A stretch of 64,000 bases of DNA from Adiantum capillus-veneris (Eukaryota; Streptophyta; Polypodiopsida; Polypodiales; Pteridaceae), in the NCBI GenBank assembly GCA_014529385.2, contig CM043967.1, positions 6,217,001 to 6,281,000 of the forward strand, in the 5' to 3' direction. The position numbers and the translations under genes are program-made. This document shows, one piece after another, positions 56,039-64,000 of the stretch. Position 1 is the stretch's first letter; each line of letters starts with the position of its first letter. Below the pieces are notes generated by a model that was given only the letters and a program-made list of their open reading frames with translations, was not told the DNA's origin and searched no databases.

Positions 56039-56939
56039 TGTTAGCAGAAAGCTAACGCGACACCATTTTTCAGAGTTCTCCTTGTATTATTTTGATAAAT
56101 CGATAATATTGTAACTCCTATTTTCTCTGATAAACCTTGTAATTAATGAGCCGGCGCTACAAGCTTCTAGATTGTATCAGACAATCAATTCTTTGCTTTG
56201 GTAGAACTCCAGATTATTAGTTTTGACCACTCAAAAACCTTCGCTAAGGTATAAAAGCTAATTTTTGTAAGCTTTTTATAAGTTTTGGATAAGAAATACA
56301 CAGCGTGAGCTAACAGCGCTCACTTCTCGCGCTTCCTACTCCCTCCCTGGTTGTCACATTGCGAATGCATTTGTTGCATTGCAAGCGCAGGTAAGAGCTC
56401 TACCCATTGACGTAAGCCATTCACAGTATTTCATAGATTTTGGTGTCGCTGACCCGTGGCCTAATTTCATCATAACTAGGAATTTACATGTTCAAATCAA
56501 AAACTAAGCATAGGCGGGGTATTGGGGCATATTGCTAAGCATTTAGATGCATTCTGGGTCGAAAACTACTAGGTCAAAATTCCACTGCTGTTAATAATTG
56601 GGATTTTGGAACTTGAACTAAAGTGGGATTTGAGACTATAGGCATGTGTGCTTAGGTCTTGTAAACTTGTCCTAGAAGTTTCGTTACGTTTGGATGTCAT
56701 TTGATGCTATAACGGATGTGATTTGCTTGCCGATGAGTGATTGGCTTTTGGTGATTTCAGTCACTTGAATGTAGCTTGAGTTCGATGAGAGTTGTTAGTT
56801 GTTTTCCGAGAGATTGACAACCTCTTGTAGAATCTATGCACTAGTTGAGTGAGCTTCGTCCCATGGTTTGACAAAATAATCATGGTTCTCGCTAATACTG
56901 CAATAAGATAGGATGGTGAGGTTAGACATGCGTCCCACA
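56039..56939 (+). repeat. 3' LTR of element B (901 bp)
   Basis: TGTTAGCAGAAAGC to GCGTCCCACA, followed by the AAGGC duplication. The TATAAAAG box, CAG|GTAAGAG donor (56,391) and half-palindrome GTTAATAATT (56,589) are all kept. It differs from the 5' LTR by many substitutions and several indels. Confidence 0.95.
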
Positions 56940-56944
56940 AAGGC

Positions 56945-57764
56945 ACTATGAATAAGCCATGTACTTGGTAGCTTTAATTTGTAAGTTGATTCATTGATAG
57001 GCTTAAGAACTTGAAATGGGCCATACTATTTTTTTGAACTTAGTATAATATTTTTGGTGACCCGTTGGCATCCTTGTGTTCTCTTGCCTATAGTATGGAT
57101 TAGGCTTGCTTTTGGAAACTTGAGCAATACCCAATCATTTTCATTGAAGTTCAAGGCCTATGTATGATTATCAAAAACATCCTTTTTCTTTTGTTGCATG
57201 ATGGATATAGTTTCCTTAATCTCCTAAAAAGATTCTTTAAGGTCTCTACTATACTTATCAATAGTAGGAAATATCTTTCCAAATGTCTTGACTATTAATG
57301 AGACCTTGGGTCTTCCTTCAATTACCTTGAAGGGTTCCTTTCTTGTAGAAGTATGGAAAATGGTAATGTATGCATACTCTACTAAGGGTGCCTTTCTTGT
57401 AGAAGTATGGACAATGTTAGTGTACGCATACTCTTATAAGGATGAATATTGTTCCCATTGATCTCTTTGATCTACTTCCATAACATAGGCTTTATGTAGA
57501 TCGATGATAATCAAATTTTTTAGCTCACTTTGGCCATCCTTTTGTGGGTGATAGGCTGAGGATAAATTCAACTTAGTACCGTGATTGTCAAAGAGACCCT
57601 TCCAAAAATTGTTAGTCATTTTGGTATCTTTGTTGGATATTGGTAAGCCATGATACTTAAAGACCCATGAGATAATAAGGTGGAGCATGAAATTTGTACA
57701 TGACCTTTCCACGTAAACTAAGTGTAATGCATAACCTATTGCCATAGAAAAAATAACCATATCA
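56945..57764 (-). pseudogene. Chromovirus C integrase, core and C-terminal part
   Basis: Minus-strand: RSCTNFMLHLIISWVFKYHG, LPISNKDTKMTNNFWKGLF (second catalytic Asp changed to Asn), SAYHPQKDGQSELKN (Glu kept), then an in-frame 54-nt duplication (57,330-57,438), and the tail NENDWVLLKFPKASLIHTI, KYGPFQVLKPINESTYKLKL, TWLIHSAF. The protein continues at 23,473 beyond element B. Stops and substitutions inactivate it. Confidence 0.85.
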
Positions 57765-58422
57765 TATATTATATGGCTTCTCTTTCTTTTCTAGTGCAAT
57801 AGCTAACATTTCATTTTTGAAGTCTAAATCCATAGAATATTCATCTATCATAAAGGATAAATAATTGTAAGTAGATATTGACACAACATTGACCCTTGGT
57901 CTTTATAAAAGAGCTTTGACCACTTAGATGTGCTTATCATCTACGTGAGCAATATGAAAAGTAAATTGTGAAAGAGTGTTTTCCCAACTCATTTGTTCAC
58001 TTAATTTAGTTTGCATCAAAAATTACTTAAGACTTTGGTGATTTGTGCACAAAATAAGTGGAGTGCCTAGGAGATAATGCTTCCATGCATCTAGGGCACG
58101 TAAAATAGCTATCGATTGTTTTTTATACACACCTAGATTCTTTTCTTGGTCATCCAATTTCCTATTGTTGTGTGCTATGGCATACCCTTCTTAAAGAAAA
58201 ACAATTTCAAGGCATTTTCCACAAACATCACATTGGACTTCAAAAGGCTTTAAAAGGTCTGGTAATATTAACACTAGTTGAGAGGTAAGCTTTGCCTTTA
58301 AATTTTCAAAATATTCATTCTCTTTTTAGTGCATTCAAATTTAACATCCTTTTTAGTAAATCATATAATGGCCCTACTATGAATGATAATTTTTTAATGA
58401 AGCGTTTGTAGTATGCACACAC
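57765..58422 (-). pseudogene. Chromovirus C RNase H region, eroded
   Basis: This lies between RT and integrase on the minus strand, where RNase H belongs. Only short matching pieces survive among frequent stops (for example around 58,300-58,060), so this call rests mainly on position. Confidence 0.5.
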
Positions 58423-59287
58423 TTATATGAAGCTTCTCAATTCATGTAGATTCATTGGTATAGGCCATCCTTTTATTACCTCTAGCTTTTTAGGGTCCAT
58501 TTGGATCCTTGCTTGGGAGATAATATGACCCAAATATTGAATCTTCTTTAAGAAAAACTCACTTTTCCTTTGATTCATGTAAAGATTGTTGTCTCTCAAA
58601 ACTTGAAACATTACCTGAAGATGCTGCTTATATTCCTCAATAGACTTTGAGTAGATGATAATGTCATCAAAGAACACTCTCGTAAAGCTTTGATGAGGTT
58701 TGAAGAGCCTTTCCATCATTTAACTAAAGGTAGTTGGCGCATTCAATAAGCTCAAAAGGAAGTACCAAGAATTCATGTAGGCCAAAAGTTGTACAAAAAT
58801 CTGTCGTATAAATATCTTCAAGCATAATCCTTATCTGATGATAACCATTTTTGAGGTTTATTCTACTAAGGTAGGAAGACCCTAGTAACTTATTGAAAAG
58901 ATCTAATATCCTAGAAACAAGAAATCTATTCTTTATGGTTATCCAATTAATCACTTGATAGACTACATATATTCTATAAGTACCATCTTTCCTTTGTACT
59001 AGTATAAGTGGTGAACAAAATGGAGATGAACTAGGCATGAGCATACCTTTTTCCACAAGATCGTTCACTTGCCTCATAATATCCTCTTGTTGAGCTGGTG
59101 AGACTCGATAAGGAGGCTTATTAGGAGGTGAACTACCAAGTAGAAGTTCTATGAAGTGATCATTTTGTCCCTTTTTGGGAGGTAGTTCCCTGGGAATGTC
59201 ATTTGTAAACACATTTTGAAACTCATTAAGGAAACTAGAGAATTCTAACTCCTCTTTATTCTCATTTTGAACTGCATTAGGAAACAT
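58423..59287 (-). pseudogene. Chromovirus C reverse transcriptase
   Basis: FQNVFTNDIPRELPPKKGQN, PPNKPPYRVSPAQQEDIMRQ, VEKGMLMPSSSPFCSPLILV, SSYLSRINLKNGYHQIRI, TTFGLHEFLVLPFELIECA, a stop, then MMERLFKPHQ, VFFDDIIIYSKS (catalytic FDD intact), FFLKKIQYLGHIISQ and LHELRSFI. This is a clear chromovirus RT. The MPFGLTNAP motif is damaged and a stop separates the two halves. Confidence 0.9.
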
Positions 59288-59453
59288 TCATCTTTTTTAG
59301 CTCCTTGATAAAAACCATGCAACAAGAAATATATCTTTTTATTACTTTGTCTAGACTTTGAGTCTCTACAAGTGGTATAGTGTTGTCTGCACTATTTACA
59401 TCAAGTGCAGCCTCCTTTTCTCTATAGGAAAAGAGGACTTTTCTCTCAAGAAA
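59288..59453 (-). pseudogene. Chromovirus C protease-RT linker, cut by element H
   Basis: Minus-strand LERKVLFSYREKEAALDVNS and nearby sequence continue upstream of RT. They stop at the LTR of element H at 59,454. The gag and protease of C must lie beyond the window. Confidence 0.6.
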
Positions 59454-62400
59454 TGTAAGATCCCCAAATTTTGTGTCCCTTAAAAAAGAAAAAGAAAACT
59501 AGATTCTAATGTGTGTTTTATAAAATTTTGGATTAGAATAAAGTGAAAAGCAAGGTCATTTCCATGTTCCGGTAGGGTGGATGTTTGGTTCAATTTTGAA
59601 AAATTCCTTTTTTTTAGCTTTTTCATATTTTTTTTGCTTTTTGGTGCTTTTTCGCAACAGGTCCGGATCCTTAATCTACGAGTCTCTAGGAAGCTATGAT
59701 TCAATTTTGTAAAAATTTGCTCTTCGAGCGCTTTTCACGCTATTTTTAGCTTTTCATAATTTTAGTGTTTTTTCATGAAAAGCAAGTGAGCTTTCTTGTT
59801 CCAGTGGGCAAGGGAACCCGTGGTTCAATTTTAGAAAATTTTGCTTTTTGTTTTGCGTTTTATGCTATTTTTAGCTTTTTATGCTTTTCGACGTTTTTGA
59901 AAGCAACATGCTTTTTAGGATGACCTACACATAAAAATATTATTTTTAGTATCATACGGATTTAAAGACGACCACCCGGAGAAAAAGCGAGATTAAACAA
60001 AAATTTTACGAGAATTATTTTTATAAAAAGATGACCCGTAAAAACGTCGGGTAGTACAAAGTCATAATTATGTCAAGACATCATGGTGAGGCATAGTCTA
60101 ATCACGGTGTCATTACTTGCAGGGATACTAGCCAATTAGTCAATTTTTACTGCTAAAATTAAATGGTAAGTAGGAGAGCTGACCACCAAAAGCCAAGCCA
60201 TGTTTTTAGAAAGTACCAAAAAGAATGCAGCTATTCCTAGAGGAAGAGGGGCATCACTCCATCCTCTTATTGTGCCTGTAAATTCACCTACAAGCCCAAG
60301 TTTTCAGTGCTGATAATTTTGTCTCCTATTGCACTGCAATATGTACCTATTATATGGAGTGGTGAAAGCTCTCCATCACCATCTCCGTAAGCTCTCCTCT
60401 TTCATTCACGGGTAGAAGAAGAAGAAGAACACACACTCTCTCTCTCTCTAATTGCTTACTATCTCCTCCTTCTTTTCATGGTGTATGCACTCTCTGGCGG
60501 CTTTCATGGTGAAAACCTCTACATAGCTCTCATCACCGCTCTCTTGCAGCAAAGCAAGAAGCCTTTTGACAGTCCCTAATCAATCTTAAAGCACAGTGAG
60601 AAACTTTAAACTCCATAGCCATCATCTCTTTCTCTCTCTATGTTGTTTTTTGAGTGGATACCCTCTCGGTGGTTTATTTTTTGTATACGAATGTATATAT
60701 GGACTTGCCAAGTGGTGTGTATGAAGTTTACATGCTTATTTAATCATGTTTAGCACGTTGATTTAAGCACACGATGTGTTTATGGTAACGTATGTACATT
60801 AAAAGTGCTTTTTGTTTCACGTCACGTAAGCAATAGGAACATTGTTTCGGTTATATCTCACAATCTGTTATGAAACATGCCAAACCCTTTAAACTAGAGA
60901 TAAAACACATCATTTCGAAAATTTTCTCTCTCGCATGTCACGGGAAAATTCCGCACGAGCTAAGAGTTATGGGTAAAAAAAAAAGGTTGCTACCCACTAA
61001 ATTGAGTTGCTTTCTTTTTGTGTTACCATTTATCGCATGAGTATCATATGGGCAAAATGATGTGATAAAGTGTGTGTATATTATGGAGCTGAGCTTGATG
61101 CATTGGTTTGAGGTTAAACACTTTCATTTGCGTGTTATGCATGCACTCAAAAATTTAAAAAAGATGTTTTTTGTATATATATGAAGCTATGGTTTATGGT
61201 TTATGGTTTATCAAAGCGTTGGAGCTATTTTGCATCATGTTTATGTTGATGGAATGATATCATATGGTGTATGATGCCTCATGTGCATGTGTATGTTTCT
61301 TTCCACCCTATTTAGGTCAAGACCATCTCTATGTGTTGGGGGTGAGGTACAATCGTAGAACATCACTTATGCGTGATTGGATATTGTCAAAATTGGATTT
61401 TGATAATCATTTTTAGTTGCTAGTCGGACATATTCTATACATAGAATGTTCATGTCTTAAGGGCCATGTGTGTGGGCTCAGTTTGATTGCAGTTCGGATA
61501 TGTCTTAAGGGCCATGTGTGTGGGCTCAGTTTTGTTGTAGTAGATATGTCAAACTCCAAGTGTGGGAATGGGTTCAATATGAAATATGGAATATTATATA
61601 TGGTCAATGGCTGAGATCCCTCATGGATTATGGTTATGATTTTTGATTGTGTAAGCTGGTGTGGCTCTTGGATCTTTTTCTTCAAATATGGTTATTTCTC
61701 AAAATGCAGTCAAAATTTTTGCAACCATGTTATGTGTGCTATATTGGTTTTGCAAGGATGGATGTGCATCACCCTAAGTTGGGTTGAGTGCTCACCCATG
61801 TGATGTGATTGGATTATGGTTTATGGTTTTGGATTGGATCATGACGTGGTTTTGATAGTCTATGGTGAACATGTAAGGGTCAAGACCCTATACAGTCTAA
61901 CTGCTTGGAAAAGATTGTTTGTGCATATAGAAGATGCTATTGTGATTGGACTCGTGTGTGATGTTTCTCATGGTAGAGTCGCTACAAGACGAGGATCACC
62001 TACATCGCTTAGCCTTAGACAAAAGGGTCGATGACCTGGGGCTTTGCTGGATTAGGGGTGTTGCCTAGATCTTTTTTTATTAGGCTCATTTACACGGTTA
62101 GTGCGTCAAGGGTTGCATGAACTGCATGGGTAGCGCATCAAGGATCATGACTTGGCTTTGCCTAAACACCCGATGTTGGGCATCAAAGAGACGTGACATC
62201 TAAAATGGAATGGTTGGTGTTGATACCCTACCACTTGTTGGTATTTGGGATCCTTTTAGAGCTCGCGTTCATGGAGGGAAGAGAAGCGGCCTCATCCAAT
62301 GTCTGGCTCAGGTAGGTTGTCTAGAGGTTTTCTATCTTGCTCTCAACAGTGAAGTTCTCTCTGTCCATAGTAGAGTGAAAGTGGATGGGCGGACTGGTCG

Positions 62401-62547
62401 ATCGGTACAAAGGCTCAGGTGCTCTACTAGTCATTTTATTTTTTGATATTATGGTATATCCAAATTTTGTTGCTGCATTAAGATGTGTTATTAAAAGATC
62501 TCTTTAGTCATTCTCAAGTGTCTCTGTGCACTTTATTTCATCCTCCA

Positions 62548-62617
<70 letters not shown>

Positions 62618-62847
62618 CCTGCAATGCGGTGTACGCTTTCATTGATATTACCCATTCAGAGGTAGCACTAGTCGCTAGGTACCTTTGGATGTAGTCAGGC
62701 TCATGTCCTAAACTCCATGCTAGGTCGGGTGTGCTGAGAAATCCTGCTCTATGTAAACACTTTTGCAACTCTGATGTATATTGAAAATTGTATAAGATTG
62801 TAAATTGTGTATTTTGTGCATAGACCCCCAAGGAGGGGTATCTCTCA
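59454..62847 (+). repeat. 5' LTR of element H (about 3.4 kb)
   Basis: It starts TGTAAGATCCCCAAATTTTG and ends GGGGTATCTCTCA two bases before a tRNA-Met primer site. Such long LTRs are typical of Tekay/Del-type chromoviruses (family knowledge). It contains a 54-bp tandem duplication (about 61,447-61,555, TCTTAAGGGCCATGTGTGTG), TTTATGG repeats (61,190-61,212) and a CT microsatellite. No supported gene. Confidence 0.7.
62550..62614. repeat. (CT)n microsatellite in element H LTR
   Basis: About 65 bp of uninterrupted CT repeats. Its translated open frames (poly Ser-Leu or Arg-Glu) are not genes. Confidence 0.95.
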
Positions 62848-62849
62848 CT

Positions 62850-62867
62850 TGGTATCAGAGCCATGCC
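62850..62867 (+). promoter_or_regulatory. Primer-binding site of element H (tRNA-Met)
   Basis: TGGTATCAGAGCCATGCC begins 2 nt after the LTR end and matches the plant initiator tRNA-Met 3' end over the first 12-13 bases. It fixes the plus orientation of H. Confidence 0.85.
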
Positions 62868-64000
62868 TACGTTTATGGGGATAGCCTGAAGCCTAATACT
62901 AGTCGGGTTCATGCATGATGTTTGAGAAAGAATACAATATTCACGAGGCATGTATGGGTAGCATTGATTGGTGGTACTTGCTTGACTTGTCTTCTTGTAT
63001 GGGATTATGTGGTCTTAAGTTATGATGAAGTGGTTGAAGTGTTCAACAAGGGTATTAATATTTTTTTTGAATTTTTGTTTTGTAGTAGCAAATGGATCTT
63101 GAAGTGACATATGAATGCTTTAGCAAGGGGAACGAGGTTTTGGCCATAGTATTCAACAATCTGGCAACGTGATTATCGAGGGATGCAAGGGAACTCGTTT
63201 ATCTAGAAATTGGGACCAAAGTCTTTGCAATGCCATGAAATAAGACTTCCTAGAAGCGAATTTATCGTAGTTATTTTACTCGTCTCATGAAGAACCCTTC
63301 TGTCGGTTCTTCATTTACATCGATGATACTCCAAAAGATTGGTTTTCCAACCTTAGACTACTTTAACTTAGGATGTGACTGGGTCTAGAAGATATGTACT
63401 ACTACTTGGCAATGTGCTCATAGATGCTAAGGATTGTTGAAGTTGCCAAAATTTTGAAGCATTTGCAGTTGTCATATCGAAAGAAAATCTAGAAGATAAC
63501 TCTAGACCACGTTTTTGTGTGGGAGGTCTAAGGGAATACCCAGTCATGAGAGTTAAAAGAGTATTTAGAGATTTGGATCCAAAACATTAGTAATGTTGTT
63601 AAGAAACCATAGAAATCAAATTTTGATAAACAAAGAGCATAGGATCAGTTTTGGTATATATGTATACTAAGACTTTTCTCTCCTTGTCTTGTTTTTAGAT
63701 GGATCTTCTTAACCGTCTAAATAAACTTTAAAGTGACTTTTCACGAAATGTATTTTTCAACTATAAAATTAGATTCAATGTTCATTCGAGAGCTGAAGTG
63801 GTTTGAGCTTCAAAGGGAATATATATTATCTTGTTTTGAATATTTACATAGCATGGGAACTGTATGTTGAAGCACAACCTGAATATCGGACCAAAGTGCT
63901 TGATAAGTACATGCGCCAACCCACAAATTTGGATCAAGGAGAAGATTCAGGGGGGTGATGTCAAAGTACAGGGATATGTTCTTTATCCTTGGTATATTAA
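62868..64000 (+). pseudogene. Element H leader and degenerate gag start
   Basis: After the primer site an AT-rich leader reaches an ATG at 63,091 (MDLEVTYECFSKGNEVLAIV). A broken gag-like stretch near 63,290-63,360 reads EEPFCRFFIYIDDTPKDWF and SNLRLL, resembling the W-F turn of retrotransposon gag. Stops are frequent. The element continues beyond the window. Confidence 0.45.

Larger units (their letters stand above)
23479..56939 (+). mobile_element. Element B: giant Ty3-type retrotransposon (about 18.5 kb without insert)
   Basis: It is bounded by TG...CA LTRs and the 5-bp duplication AAGGC (23,474-23,478 and 56,940-56,944), and is inserted in the integrase of chromovirus C. Order: 5' LTR, leader with palindrome array, pre-gag ORF, gag with CCHC knuckles, protease, RT, RNase H, integrase, second retropepsin-like domain, Trp-repeat tail, internal PPT, palindrome array, aORF, PPT, 3' LTR. 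Element D (33,580-48,564) interrupts integrase. The PBS type (tRNA-Asp) and pol order fit Ty3-type, Athila-like relatives, but the lineage is not certain. The LTRs differ visibly and many frames are broken, so it is an old copy. Confidence 0.9.

Noticed and set aside
62485-62951. Open frames with poly Ser-Leu or Arg-Glu near 62.55 kb
   Set aside because: They come from the CT repeat inside the element H LTR.

Overview
This window is plant nuclear DNA made almost entirely of nested, decayed LTR retrotransposons. I found no convincing host gene, tRNA, rRNA or bacterial feature. The plant origin rests on Ty3-type chromodomain, dual-RNase-H and Copia pol families, on tRNA-type primer sites, on TG...CA LTRs, and on solo LTRs and a MITE-like foldback. 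The species cannot be told from the sequence.

Layout, left to right. 1-4.8 kb: minus-strand scraps of a large Ty3-type element (gag at 3.5-4.8 kb) flanking a plus-strand chromovirus tail (2.1-3.3 kb). 4.8-15.35 kb: element A (+), with integrase, a second retropepsin-like domain, a long noncoding tract holding a palindrome array, an extra 3' ORF (aORF, broken by a MITE) and a 3' LTR. A appears to sit in the integrase of Copia element F (15.35-19.34 kb), whose reverse transcriptase also holds a 760-bp solo LTR, G. 19.34-21.66 kb: part of element X, a third relative with its own palindrome and aORF. 21.8-23.47 kb and 56.95-59.45 kb: the two halves of chromovirus C (-). C is split by element B (+, 23,479-56,939, TSD AAGGC). 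B's integrase is split by gag-only element D (-, 33,580-48,564, TSD GTCTT). D's gag is split by Tat-like element E (-, 37,465-44,597). From 59.45 kb to the end, a 3.4-kb LTR and the start of element H (+) interrupt C.

The most unusual biology is in the A/B/X family. Without its insertion B is about 18.5 kb. Each coding module (pre-gag/gag/pol, then aORF) is preceded by noncoding DNA with near-perfect palindromes, spaced about 286 nt in A and 284-294 nt in B. The palindrome core is CGCG-like in all families, but the arms differ by family. A half-palindrome of the matching family lies at the same offset in the LTRs of A and B. Each array ends in a branch-point-like CTAAC/CTAAA and a CAG or TAG acceptor just before the next ORF. 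B's LTR carries a consensus CAG|GTAAGAG donor. I infer that spliced subgenomic RNAs feed either pre-gag/gag or aORF, with the palindromes in the introns. A second purine tract resembling the 3' PPT precedes the aORF module, as if this module had been appended to an ordinary element.
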